Below, piece by piece: positions 55,271-63,736 of a DNA stretch of 64,000 nucleotides. Position numbers and translations under genes: made by a program. The stretch comes from Bradyrhizobium sp. Ec3.3. GTDB taxonomy: Bacteria > Pseudomonadota > Alphaproteobacteria > Rhizobiales > Xanthobacteraceae. Position 1 is the stretch's first letter. Each line of letters starts with the position of its first letter. The notes under the pieces are model-generated. The model was not told where the DNA came from. It ran no database searches and worked only from the letters and a program-made list of their open reading frames with translations. Where the stretch lies: positions 18,440-82,439 of the forward strand of contig NZ_AXAS01000045.1 of the NCBI RefSeq assembly GCF_000472925.1, in the 5' to 3' direction.

Positions 55271-55579
55271 TCAGGACCGAGCAAGTCGGGGCAATTTCGA
55301 GGTCCAGTCGTCGACGTCAAACGCCTTCAGATAAGCCTTGGTCAGTGCGGTCACCAAGCTAGCAATCGCTACCCGAGCGTCGACGATCGTACTATCCAGC
55401 ATTTCGACTGTGCCGGTGCGAGCCCGATAGCCGTAGTCTTTTGGTTCAACGAGAATGCGATTCCATTGATTCCGGCCTGCGATGAACCCGCTGTAGAAAT
55501 CTCGCGGCGGCTTTCCATCGAAGTGCTCGGGATCAACCCAATGAGACAGTTCAACCAAAACCTGCTCTAAGACGCCCAC
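55271..55579 (-). CDS. Short unknown protein overlapping the HNH gene end
   Basis: A 102-residue frame from GTG 55579: VLEQVLVELSHWVDPEHFDG, PRDFYSGFIAGRNQWNRILV, TLDS-like middle and DVDDWTSKLPRL. It starts 13 bases before the stop of the HNH gene in another frame. It may be a separate gene or the C-terminal part of the HNH protein after a frameshift. Confidence 0.4.
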   Translation of the reverse strand: MGVLEQVLVELSHWVDPEHFDGKPPRDFYSGFIAGRNQWNRILVEPKDYGYRARTGTVEMLDSTIVDARVAIASLVTALTKAYLKAFDVDDWTSKLPRLARS

Positions 55580-56184
55580 GATAAGTTGCGCTGCTGCCCG
55601 TGCCGAGCGGTATCGCCTTCCTCAGCGGTGATGTCATCGGCCTTGGCGTAGGCCACGGCAAGAATATCAGGTACCTTCTGCAGGTAGAGCGCCAATATCT
55701 TCGCTGACGGTCTGTACCTAAACGGCTTGCGCTCGGGTGCCACCGGAGGCGGCGTCGGCTCTTCCACGCGGACGGCTGCAAGCCGCTCGATGACGATCTT
55801 ATCAACTTCGGCGCGACGTTCACGCACGCGGCGCGTCCATTCATCACGGCACTTCGTCACATCGAGCGCGCGAAGCTTCCTGCCAAAGCCGCCACGTATC
55901 TGGGTTTCTTCATGATCTTGAAGGCAAAGGACCGCCAGGTTGTTCGGATCGTGATTGGATGGATCTTCGTCGATATGATGTATCTGGATAGCCTTACCCG
56001 GTTCGTTGCAAACGCAACACGTGCGATCGTGCTGATATAGCACCTCGGTCGCGACATCGTCTGGAATGGGCGTCCGCACGAACTCCTCCACCTGCGCGAG
56101 CGTCGCCTTAGCCGATAAACCGCCTCCCAGGAAGTCTAGATTGGCAGTGGATGCTCTTAGCGCGGCACGCCAGTGGCATTGCAT
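55567..56184 (-). CDS. HNH endonuclease
   Basis: The central part (about 45-100) is an HNH nuclease: DRTCCVCNEPGKAIQIHHID, PNNLAVLCLQDHEETQIR. The two CxxC-type pairs and the H-H...N...H order are intact. The N-terminus (before about residue 25) is unclear, and the C-terminus ends near the frame of the gene at 55579. The role could be in restriction or in a mobile element. The length, 205 residues, is typical of stand-alone HNH proteins. Confidence 0.65.
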   Translation of the reverse strand: MQCHWRAALRASTANLDFLGGGLSAKATLAQVEEFVRTPIPDDVATEVLYQHDRTCCVCNEPGKAIQIHHIDEDPSNHDPNNLAVLCLQDHEETQIRGGFGRKLRALDVTKCRDEWTRRVRERRAEVDKIVIERLAAVRVEEPTPPPVAPERKPFRYRPSAKILALYLQKVPDILAVAYAKADDITAEEGDTARHGQQRNLSWAS

Positions 56185-56219
56185 TAGGTGCCGCCCGGCG
56201 TGGCAAGAATGACACCGTG

Positions 56220-56849
56220 TCAGGATTTCACAGGCCAGCTGTCGTCATGGGGCACCCAGACCAGAACCTCTGCCTTGGGATCAGCGGTGCGCGCAAAAAG
56301 CACTGCACGAAAATTTCCCTCCCAAAGCACGAGCTTGCCGTCATCCCAATGCCCGATGACCAAAGGCTCTTGTTGAACGAAGGGAATATTGATCGGGACC
56401 GCGTCCGCAGCCACAGCCGCATCCCGTATCTCAAGCTGGCCGTTGGGCAGACGTCGCCTTGGATGAGCGAGGTAGGGAAGAAACGCGAGCGATCGACCTT
56501 GGCCTAGCGGGTCAATGATCGGAAGGGTATGGACCCTGGCAAGTCGTGATTTGGTCCAGCTTTCGCAGCGGAAGCTTTTGTACCAGTTGTTCAAAGCGAC
56601 CGCGCAGTCTCGGCGCAGGCCTGTATCGAACCAAACGCCGAGTCGGTACCGCTCTGCGCCGTCAAGGTCATCGAAGGCCGCGCCGTTCTTGATTTTGCCA
56701 TCAGAGCAACGCTCTCTGGCTCTTGGTGGTTGGCGGCATAGTCTGCAGCAAAGCGACCGGTAACCTCGGCGTAGGACCGCCGCCCGCGACGTTCGATATC
56801 GATACGCTGCCAGGCAGCTCCAATTTGACGGCACTAGAAGCAGCCGCAA
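56220..56849 (-). CDS. Uncharacterised protein, N-terminus doubtful
   Basis: The frame is convincing from about residue 55: DDLDGAERYRLGVWFDTGLR, DCAVALNNWYKSFRCESWTK, LARVHTLPIIDPLGQGRSLA, PLVIGHWDDGKLVLWEGNFR, DPKAEVLVWVPHDDSWPV. The first 50 residues are arginine- and cysteine-rich and look like wrong-frame sequence, so a frameshift or another start is likely. I do not recognise a family. Confidence 0.4.
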   Translation of the reverse strand: MRLLLVPSNWSCLAAYRYRTSRAAVLRRGYRSLCCRLCRQPPRARERCSDGKIKNGAAFDDLDGAERYRLGVWFDTGLRRDCAVALNNWYKSFRCESWTKSRLARVHTLPIIDPLGQGRSLAFLPYLAHPRRRLPNGQLEIRDAAVAADAVPINIPFVQQEPLVIGHWDDGKLVLWEGNFRAVLFARTADPKAEVLVWVPHDDSWPVKS

Positions 56850-57050
56850 TCATCCGGCGCACACCGGCGCGCTGGAGCAGTGGCGGCGGGATCCGAACCA
56901 CCCGCTGAAATGGCGCTACGTCGACGGCCGTCCGCTCTATCGTGTCGATGCGGTGCGCGACTATTTGGCCAGATGCGATAAGGCCACTAAGCCGTCCGAG
57001 CCGCATAATGCTCGCGGAGACGGTCGAGCCGCTCGGCCTTGATGAGGTCG
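56815..57050 (+). pseudogene. Helix-turn-helix (excisionase-like) protein remnant, frameshifted
   Basis: On the plus strand NLTALEAAAIIRRTPA, an HTH_17-like start, breaks near 56868; another frame goes on with LEQWRRDPNHPLKWRYVDGR and PLYRVDAVRDYLARCD. Together they resemble a small MerR/excisionase-like DNA-binding protein. It is next to the integrase remnant, as expected for an excisionase. Confidence 0.45.
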
Positions 57051-57400
57051 AGTGGATTCGTCCGCTGCAGGCGCACGACCTTGCCGACCGTTATCGCGCC
57101 GACCAACTTCGCGATGTAGTCATGAGCCGCTTCGTACTCCATCTTGCGGATGATTCACCGTTTGTCATGATTGTAGACTTGATCGTTTCCGCTGACTTTT
57201 GCCCGCCACACATCCGCTGGATTTCGTTGTTGTAGCCGCAGCGTGACATAATGGTGCGCAAGCTGTGCCTTAAGTCATGCATGGTGAACTTGGCAACACC
57301 CGCTTCCTTGACCAAACGGTTGACCATCTTGGTGAAAGCCCGACGTCTGGCCACCGGTCTTCGGTGAGGCGCAACCATCGATACCGACATTCGGTTCGAG
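57004..57400 (-). pseudogene. C-terminal remnant of a tyrosine-type integrase
   Basis: The frame reads MVNRLVKEAGVAKFTMHDLR, then HSLRTIMSRCGYNNEIQRMC, which is the H-x-x-R catalytic box and following helix of phage-type integrases. A frame break near 57180 separates it from MEYEAAHDYIAKLVGAITVG and PLDLIKAERLDRLREHY. The N-terminal half and the first catalytic arginine are missing. It cannot be active. The right copy of the 36-bp repeat covers its first codons. Confidence 0.6.
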
Positions 57401-57407
57401 TTGCGAT
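57372..57407 (+). repeat. 36-bp direct repeat, right copy
   Basis: Partner of 42470-42505, same orientation, 31 of 36 bases equal. It lies at the edge between decayed mobile DNA and the metabolic gene cluster on the right. Confidence 0.6.
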
Positions 57408-57444
57408 TCGAGGGAGATGCTCCGCCAGGTGCTCCCTTGATGGA

Positions 57445-58335
57445 TCAATGCGATAGGCGCTCGCGCGCGAAGACCGCTGCTTCTTCGATCGAGGCCATCC
57501 CTTCATCAAGCATCGGCGCAAATAGCTGCCAGGAGTGGCACATGCCGTCCCAGATCTTCAGCTCGGCGGAAACACCCGCCTGATGCAGCCGATCAGCGAG
57601 TTGCACACTATCGTCGCGCAGCAGCTCCCACGAGCCGACATGGATCAAGGTCGGGGGCAACGTCGACAGGTCGCCATTCAACGGCGCGAGATAGGGCGAT
57701 GTCGGCACCTGGGCGCCGAAATAGACGTGCTTAAAAAGCTCCATCAATTGCGGGGTAAGCAGCGGAGCGTCGGCGATGGTGCGGAACGACTCGCTCTCGC
57801 CAGTGAAGTCGAGCGCCGGTGACATCACCACGAGCGCACCCGGATTGGGCAGCCCCTCGCCGCGAGAACGCATCGCCGTCGATATCGTGAGATTGCCGCC
57901 CGCAGAGTCGCCCGAAAGGCAGATCGCCGATGGCGCGAAGCCCTGCTCCAACGCCCATTTGTAGACGGAGAGTGCATCATCATGCGCGGCGGGCCCCGGG
58001 TGTTCCGGCGCGAGCCGGTAGTCCGCGGCGAGAACGCTGCAGCCGGCTGCGCGCGCGAGATTGGCGGCGACGACTCGGTGCGAGCGCGACGAGCCGAAGA
58101 AGAAACCGCCGCCGTGAAAATAGATGATCAGGCGCCCGCCGTCCGAATTGGGATAGCGGATCAAGTCGCCGCCGACGGGACCTGACGATACCCGCTCGAT
58201 CACGGCGCCGTCAGAGATCGGCGTCTGTGCGTTGATCGCCTCGAACCACGCGCGCATGTCCGCCGGACTACCGTCGGCCGGCGGCGGGAATTGCGCGCTC
58301 ATCTGCAAAATCGCTGCGAGTTGCTGCTTGGACAT
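57445..58335 (-). CDS. Alpha/beta hydrolase (HSL family esterase)
   Basis: The 296-residue protein carries the oxyanion-hole motif IIYFHGGGFFFGSSRSH, the nucleophile motif ICLSGDSAGGNLT and the catalytic histidine in WDGMCHSWQ. It belongs to the hormone-sensitive-lipase family of cytoplasmic esterases. The substrate is not known; its place behind the alcohol and aldehyde dehydrogenases suggests an ester of an aromatic alcohol. It is the last gene of the operon driven from 61298. Confidence 0.88.
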   Translation of the reverse strand: MSKQQLAAILQMSAQFPPPADGSPADMRAWFEAINAQTPISDGAVIERVSSGPVGGDLIRYPNSDGGRLIIYFHGGGFFFGSSRSHRVVAANLARAAGCSVLAADYRLAPEHPGPAAHDDALSVYKWALEQGFAPSAICLSGDSAGGNLTISTAMRSRGEGLPNPGALVVMSPALDFTGESESFRTIADAPLLTPQLMELFKHVYFGAQVPTSPYLAPLNGDLSTLPPTLIHVGSWELLRDDSVQLADRLHQAGVSAELKIWDGMCHSWQLFAPMLDEGMASIEEAAVFARERLSH

Positions 58336-58445
58336 GTTTCCTCCATCGGACAGTGAACGGCGTGCCGGTTGACCGGTCGGTTGCCATCTAGGATGGACGA
58401 GATGCCGGCCAAATCCGCCCCTCGCCCGCTACGAATGACCTGCGT

Positions 58446-59546
58446 TCAGTTCATCCGCACGATCGGTTTGATCACGGCGCCGGTCTCGGAATCGTGGATT
58501 GCAGCGTTGATTTCATCGAGCGTGTAGAACTTGATGAGCTTCTCGAACGGGAAGCGACCGCTCCGGTACAGATCAATCAGCACCGGAATGAAGACGTCGG
58601 GATTGGAGTCGCCCTCGACGATGCCGATCAGGCGGCGGCCGGCGCTCATGAAATGCGTCTCGTCGAGCACGATTTCCGCATCGGGCCCAGACGCGCCGAG
58701 AATGCCGCACGCGCCACGTGGGCCAAGGCTCTCCACGGCGTTGCGGATCACCACAGGCAGGCCCGTGGTATCGAGCGCGAAGTTCAGGCCGGTGCCGGTG
58801 ATCCGCATGATCTCTTCGGCCGCATTAGTCTGGCGCGGATCGATCACATGCGTCGCGCCCAGAGATTTCGCGACTTCGAGCCTTACCGGATTGGTATCGA
58901 CCGCGATGATCGTGGTGGCGCCGACGACTTGCGCTGCCATCAGCGCGGAGAGCCCGACCGAGCCCGATCCGAACACCCCGAAGGATTTTCCTGCGGAGAC
59001 CTTCAGCGCGTTCATCACTGCGCCGGCGCCGGTCTGCACGCCGCAGGCAAGCGGCCCGAGCAGCTCGAGCGGCACATCGGATGCGACTTTCACCACATTG
59101 ACCTCGTGGCAAATCGCGTGAGTCGCGAACGACGACTGACCGAAGAAGTTGCCGTTGATCCGCGCGCCGTCCGCCGAAAGCGCGCTTGTTCCGTCGACAC
59201 GTGCGGCGAAGAAGTTACGCGGGAAGAATTCATGACAGTAGCTGATCGCGTTGTCCTGGCAGCTCGGACACGCACCGCAGGAATTGAAGGTCATCACCAC
59301 ATGATCGCCGGGCCTCACCTTGGTGATCCCGGCGCCGACCGTTTCAACGACGCCCGCGCCTTCGTGGCCAAGCACGACCGGCAGCGGCGTTGGCAGCATG
59401 CCGTCGCGGACGACGAGGTCGGTATGACAGACACCCGTGGCCTTCACCTTGACGAGAATCTCGTCAGGACGCGGTGCTTCGAGGTCGATGGTTTCAAGCT
59501 TCAGCGGTGTGCCCTTTTCGCGGGCGACGGCGGCACGGATCTTCAT
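58446..59546 (-). CDS. Zinc-dependent alcohol dehydrogenase (aryl-alcohol type)
   Basis: The 366-residue MDR enzyme has the catalytic zinc site (ATGVCHTDLVV and LGHEGAGVVETVG), four cysteines of the structural zinc site (SCGACPSCQDNAISYC), and the NAD-binding glycine motif GVFGSGSVGLSA. The family oxidises aromatic or allylic alcohols (benzyl-alcohol dehydrogenase type) to aldehydes. The next gene upstream is an aldehyde dehydrogenase that would take the product. The length is normal and all motifs are intact. Confidence 0.9.
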   Translation of the reverse strand: MKIRAAVAREKGTPLKLETIDLEAPRPDEILVKVKATGVCHTDLVVRDGMLPTPLPVVLGHEGAGVVETVGAGITKVRPGDHVVMTFNSCGACPSCQDNAISYCHEFFPRNFFAARVDGTSALSADGARINGNFFGQSSFATHAICHEVNVVKVASDVPLELLGPLACGVQTGAGAVMNALKVSAGKSFGVFGSGSVGLSALMAAQVVGATTIIAVDTNPVRLEVAKSLGATHVIDPRQTNAAEEIMRITGTGLNFALDTTGLPVVIRNAVESLGPRGACGILGASGPDAEIVLDETHFMSAGRRLIGIVEGDSNPDVFIPVLIDLYRSGRFPFEKLIKFYTLDEINAAIHDSETGAVIKPIVRMN

Positions 59547-59629
59547 CTTGGTCTCCAGAGGTCAGTCGTTGCAAGACGGATGGCTTCCGGCGCGAAAGGC
59601 GCCGGAAGCAGTGCAATGTGCGAAACGCA

Positions 59630-61105
59630 TCAGAAGGGATAGGGCGTCGCCTCCGGCTTCTCGGAGGTCCAGACCCACTGCGTGAACTCTTCCCAGATCG
59701 CCGGACCGCCGATGCGACTGCCGTTGCCGGAACGGCCACGCCCACCGAACGGCGCAAACGGCCCGCCGTTGACGGTCTGGTCGTTGATGTGGAGCTGGCC
59801 CACCGCGAGGCGATCGCCGACAGCTCGCGCCCGCGCGACCGAGCCGGAGATCACGCCCGCGGCGAGGCCATACTCGGAGCGGTTGGCAAGCTCGACTGCC
59901 TCATCGTCGGTGGCGAAGCTGACGAGGCATGCAACTGGGCCGAAGATCTCCTCCTCGAACGCGCGCATACCGGGCTTCACGTCGGCCAGGACGGTTGCCT
60001 GGTAATAGCGGGCGTCGTGACCGCCGCCGGCAAGCAGCCGCGCGCCCTTCGCAACCGCATCGTCGACGATCGCCTGAATCTTCGTCACCTGCGAGTCGCT
60101 GATGATTGGGCCGAGCGCGACCTGACCGGACGACGGATCGCCCGCGGGCAGATGCTGCGCCTTCTCGGCGACCTTGGTCGCCAACGCCTCGGCAATGCTC
60201 GCATGGGCGAGCACGAGACCGGTCGACATGCAGATCTGCCCTTGATGCAGGAACGCGCCCCAGGCGGCGTTGGACGCTGCGACATCGATATTCGCATCGT
60301 CGAGCACGATCAGCGAATTCTTGCCGCCGAGCTCGAGCTGCACCTTCTTGAGATGGCGGCCGGCGACCTCGCCCACCTTGCTGCCGCCTTCCGCCGAGCC
60401 GGTGAAGGAGATCATTGCAATGTTGGGATCAGCGCACATCGCCTCACCCGCTGCCGCGCCGCCCGGCACCACTTGCAGCACGCCCATGGGCAGGCCTGCG
60501 TCCTCGAAAATGCGGGCGATGATGATGCCGCCGGACACCGCGGTGCGGGGATCGGGCTTGTGCACCACGGCGTTGCCAACTGCGAGCGCCGCGGCAATGG
60601 CCCGTATGGAGAGCACCAGGGGGAAGTTGAACGGCGAGATCACGCCGACAACCCCATGGGGCACGCGCTTCGCGGTGTTCGACCGCCCCGGCTCCATCGA
60701 CGTCAGAATAATCCCGTTGGGCTCGATCGCGATCGCCGCTGCATGGCGCACGAAGGCCGCTCCGTGCTCGATCTCGATCGCAGCCTTGGGCTGGATTGAA
60801 CCGCTCTCGCGCATAATCCAACCGATTAGCTCCTCGCCATTCTGTTCAAGCAGATCGGCCGCCTTGTTGAGGATAGCTGCACGCTCCTGCGGCGGCCTCA
60901 AAGCCCATGCGGGCTGGGCCTGGCGCGCCTCGCGTGCGGCCTTGGCGATGTCTTTCGGATCGGCGATGCCGACCGAACCGAGCACGGTACGCGTCGCCGG
61001 CTCGCTGATCTCCATCACGCCGCCGTCAGTTGCGCACCATTCGCCGAGAAACGCCTTGCCGCGCCAACGCTCGACGGCAATGAAATCGCGAGCCTGCATG
61101 TTCAT
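59630..61105 (-). CDS. Aromatic aldehyde dehydrogenase (benzaldehyde/vanillin type)
   Basis: The 491-residue enzyme has the catalytic glutamate in QLELGGKNSLIVLDD, the catalytic cysteine in HQGQICMST, GSAEGGSKVGE and the end motif GPAIWEEFTQWVW that is common in benzaldehyde-type enzymes. It oxidises aromatic aldehydes to acids with NAD(P). The start ATG 61105 has GGAG 8 bases upstream; the longer frame to 61234 is not used. It is the first gene of the operon. Confidence 0.9.
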   Translation of the reverse strand: MNMQARDFIAVERWRGKAFLGEWCATDGGVMEISEPATRTVLGSVGIADPKDIAKAAREARQAQPAWALRPPQERAAILNKAADLLEQNGEELIGWIMRESGSIQPKAAIEIEHGAAFVRHAAAIAIEPNGIILTSMEPGRSNTAKRVPHGVVGVISPFNFPLVLSIRAIAAALAVGNAVVHKPDPRTAVSGGIIIARIFEDAGLPMGVLQVVPGGAAAGEAMCADPNIAMISFTGSAEGGSKVGEVAGRHLKKVQLELGGKNSLIVLDDANIDVAASNAAWGAFLHQGQICMSTGLVLAHASIAEALATKVAEKAQHLPAGDPSSGQVALGPIISDSQVTKIQAIVDDAVAKGARLLAGGGHDARYYQATVLADVKPGMRAFEEEIFGPVACLVSFATDDEAVELANRSEYGLAAGVISGSVARARAVGDRLAVGQLHINDQTVNGGPFAPFGGRGRSGNGSRIGGPAIWEEFTQWVWTSEKPEATPYPF

Positions 61106-61297
61106 CGAAATATTCTCCCTCCGCCTCGTGCGGATCGATTGACTGTGCGGTCGTTGCGACCGCGGCTTGCCGTCCTGGGGAGAAAGAGGGGCAAGACGGT
61201 TGTTGCACGCGCGCGGCCGTGGCGCGTGCCGCACACATGGTCGAGACCGTAGGTCGGTCTTCTTGCTTCGCTTCCTCCCGCGAACGGTTCAGCAATT

Positions 61298-61313
61298 AGC
61301 AAGACCGGTGCCA
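61298..61313 (-). promoter_or_regulatory. Sigma-54 promoter of the dehydrogenase operon
   Basis: On the minus strand TGGCACCGGTCTTGCT matches the -24/-12 consensus TGGCAC-N5-TTGCW at every conserved base. It lies about 190 bases before the aldehyde dehydrogenase ATG and points towards it. Confidence 0.88.
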
Positions 61314-61439
61314 GCTCACATCTACCCCCCAGGACGACCTTCGATTTATGAAAATAACAAAGCCAAAACAGATACTTATGCGAAAATTGAAATATATTTG
61401 CATCTCCGACGACATAGGCCTTCCATCGTGCGATTTTCC

Positions 61440-61478
61440 TGAAATAATGAAATCCTCAACAGCTGTTTCACTATTTCA
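61440..61478. promoter_or_regulatory. Inverted repeat, likely binding site of the sigma-54 activator
   Basis: TGAAATAATGAAA and TTTCACTATTTCA form 13-base arms with one mismatch around a 13-base spacer. The site is 127 bases upstream of the -24 element and 18 bases before the activator gene, the right place for an enhancer (UAS) and for autorepression. Confidence 0.8.
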
Positions 61479-61496
61479 TGAAAGATTGACGCTCAG

Positions 61497-63269
61497 ATGG
61501 CGGAGCATGACTCCCGGATTTCACTGGCGGAAGCGTCCCGCCGCGCCGCCCGCATTCTCACACGCGGCGCCAGCAGCGAGCTCGACACCGGCGCGGCTCC
61601 GACGTTCAACGATCTCGCTGAGTCGCTGCATTTCGCGCTCGGCGACGGGCGCATCTGGCTTAATGACCAGCGCATGGTGCTGATGCAGTCGCAGGTACTC
61701 GGCCGCCTGCGTACGGAGATCATCGACGCATTCGGTCTTGAAACTGCCAAGGCGCTGTTCATGCGTGTTGGCTGTATGCAGGGCACACGGGATGCGGCCC
61801 TAATTCAAAAGCGCTTTCCTAATGAGGACCTCACCCACGCGCTCGCCGCAGGACCGCGCGTTCACACGCTGGAGGGTTTCGTCAAGGTCACCACGCGGCA
61901 TTTCGAGTTCGACCGCGACAAGGGCATTTATTTCGGCGAGTTTTATTGGGACGATTCATCTGAGGCGGCCGAACATGTCGCGAGTTACGGCCTTGCGACC
62001 GAGCCAGTTTGCTGGATGCAGGTGGGCTATCCATCCGGCTACACCACCAAGCTTTTCGGCAGTCCGGTAATCTTCCGGGAGATCGAATGCGCCGGCATGG
62101 GAGCGCCCCGCTGCATCATCGTTGGTCAGCATGCGGACGCCTGGGGCGACGATGCCCCTGAGCGCAACTATTTCGGATTGGAATGGAAGAGCCGTTCGGT
62201 GCACACCGTCGTCAACGCTCCGGTTGCGGCGCATGAAAGCCCGGCCCCCGCACGCGACAACAATAACATCGCGGTCGGCGTGTCGACTGCGTTCGTCCGC
62301 ACCCGCCGCCAGCTCGAGCGCGTCGCCGCGACCGACGCCACCGTGCTGTTCGTCGGCGAATCCGGCGTCGGCAAGGAGCTGTTCTCCAGCCAATTGCACG
62401 CCATGAGCCGGCGCAGCACAGGTCCTTTCGTCGCGATCAACTGCGCGGCGATCCCCGAACAGCTCGTCGAATCCGAACTTTTCGGCGTGGAGAAAGGCGC
62501 CTACACCGGCGCCATCGCCTCGCGCGCGGGCTATTTCGAACGCGCCTCCGGCGGCACGTTGTTTCTCGACGAGATCGCGTCGCTAACCTATTCGGCGCAG
62601 GGCAAAGTGCTGCGGGCGCTGCAGGAACGCAAGGTCGAACGCGTCGGTGGCACGAAAACCATCTCGCTCGACGTCCGTGTGGTGGCGGCATCCAACGTCG
62701 ATCTGACCGTCGAGGTCGCGGCCGGCCGTTTCCGGCAGGATCTCTATTTCCGGCTCTGCGTATTCCCGATTGCTATCCCGCCGCTGCGGGAGCGGCGCGA
62801 CGACATCCCACTCTTGATGGCGCATTTCCTCGGCATCTATTGCGCGCGGCACGGCCGGCACCTGATGGGCTTCAGCCGTCGCGCCACCGACGCACTGCTC
62901 AAATACGATTATCCCGGCAATATACGCGAGCTGCAGAACCTGATAGAGCGCGGTGTCGTCTATGCGGATGAGGGCGGCACCATAGATATCGGTCATCTGT
63001 TCAGCGGCTCGGAGCTGCTCCCGCCATTCTCAATCCAGCTCACAAGTGAAGGGCGGCTCGGACGCGCGCCGTTAATTGAAGACAAGAGCACCGCCTCGGT
63101 CAGCAGAGGCGCATCGTCGCCAGGCAAGTCGTTTGCAGAGATGGAGGTCGCGGCCTATCGCTCGGCACTGGCCCAGACGGACGGCAATGTGTCGGCCGCC
63201 GCGCGCCTTTTGAAGATTAGCAGACCAAAACTCGACTATAGACTTCGCCGTCTTGGCCTAAGACCATAG
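61497..63269 (+). CDS. Sigma-54-dependent activator, XylR/DmpR type
   Basis: The 590-residue protein has an N-terminal XylR_N effector-binding domain (RIWLNDQRMVLMQSQVLGRL, RVGCMQGTRDAAL), a V4R domain (EPVCWMQVGYPSGYTTKLFG, CAGMGAPRCIIVGQHA), an AAA domain with Walker A FVGESGVGKELFSS and the sigma-54 contact loop GAYTGA (about 333), and a Fis-type helix-turn-helix (SAAARLLKISRPKLDYRLRR). It should sense an aromatic compound and switch on the divergent operon. It is close to the operon's sigma-54 promoter and the inverted repeat. Confidence 0.93.
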   Translation: MAEHDSRISLAEASRRAARILTRGASSELDTGAAPTFNDLAESLHFALGDGRIWLNDQRMVLMQSQVLGRLRTEIIDAFGLETAKALFMRVGCMQGTRDAALIQKRFPNEDLTHALAAGPRVHTLEGFVKVTTRHFEFDRDKGIYFGEFYWDDSSEAAEHVASYGLATEPVCWMQVGYPSGYTTKLFGSPVIFREIECAGMGAPRCIIVGQHADAWGDDAPERNYFGLEWKSRSVHTVVNAPVAAHESPAPARDNNNIAVGVSTAFVRTRRQLERVAATDATVLFVGESGVGKELFSSQLHAMSRRSTGPFVAINCAAIPEQLVESELFGVEKGAYTGAIASRAGYFERASGGTLFLDEIASLTYSAQGKVLRALQERKVERVGGTKTISLDVRVVAASNVDLTVEVAAGRFRQDLYFRLCVFPIAIPPLRERRDDIPLLMAHFLGIYCARHGRHLMGFSRRATDALLKYDYPGNIRELQNLIERGVVYADEGGTIDIGHLFSGSELLPPFSIQLTSEGRLGRAPLIEDKSTASVSRGASSPGKSFAEMEVAAYRSALAQTDGNVSAAARLLKISRPKLDYRLRRLGLRP

Positions 63270-63675
63270 CGACAGGTCATTCTCCTCCCAGGTTTGCCGG
63301 CGACGTCTGGTGAGCCGCATTGCGCTGGGTCCCCCCTCACCCCCGGCTTGGTGAAGAGGTAAACCCAAGTCCGGTGGCGCGCATGCGCAGAGCGAAGTCG
63401 GGCAGCTTGACGCCGTGGAGATGATGTTGCGCCTTGCTGAGCGTCAGCGTGGCGTTGCGGATCACCGCATCAGTGAGTGTCAGCAGGGTTGGCCGGCTCT
63501 GTCACGATTCCTTCCCAGCGTTTGTGCCAGGTGTGCCCCGCGGGGAGGCTATCGCTGTGACCGCGCGCGGCCAGCCTGGATCTAGATATTGGGGTTTCCA
63601 GCTCCAAACCAGGGGCTGCCGATCAACAAAGCGCCTATCAGGCCAAAGCGACGCATGCGAGTGCGCCCCAATTGG
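63270..63675. other. No gene seen between activator and groEL
   Basis: About 400 bases. A short conserved-looking minus-strand piece (KAQHHLHGVKLPDFALRMRA, near 63390-63450) may be a remnant of an unrelated gene; I cannot identify it. Confidence 0.35.
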
Positions 63676-63704
63676 AAAACCCCGGCAATTGCTGCCGGGG
63701 TTTT
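63676..63704 (-). terminator. Terminator of groEL
   Basis: AAAACCCCGGCA and its inverse TGCCGGGGTTTT flank a 5-base loop. On the minus strand it follows the groEL stop at 63737 and ends in a T run, as in an intrinsic terminator. Confidence 0.85.
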
Positions 63705-63736
63705 CGCATTTCGTGAATCGGCGTGAGGCGGCTGGA

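Noticed and set aside
58494..60799. Long plus-strand frames opposite the alcohol and aldehyde dehydrogenase genes
   Set aside because: Both lie antisense to intact, conserved genes and show only composition-driven open frames.
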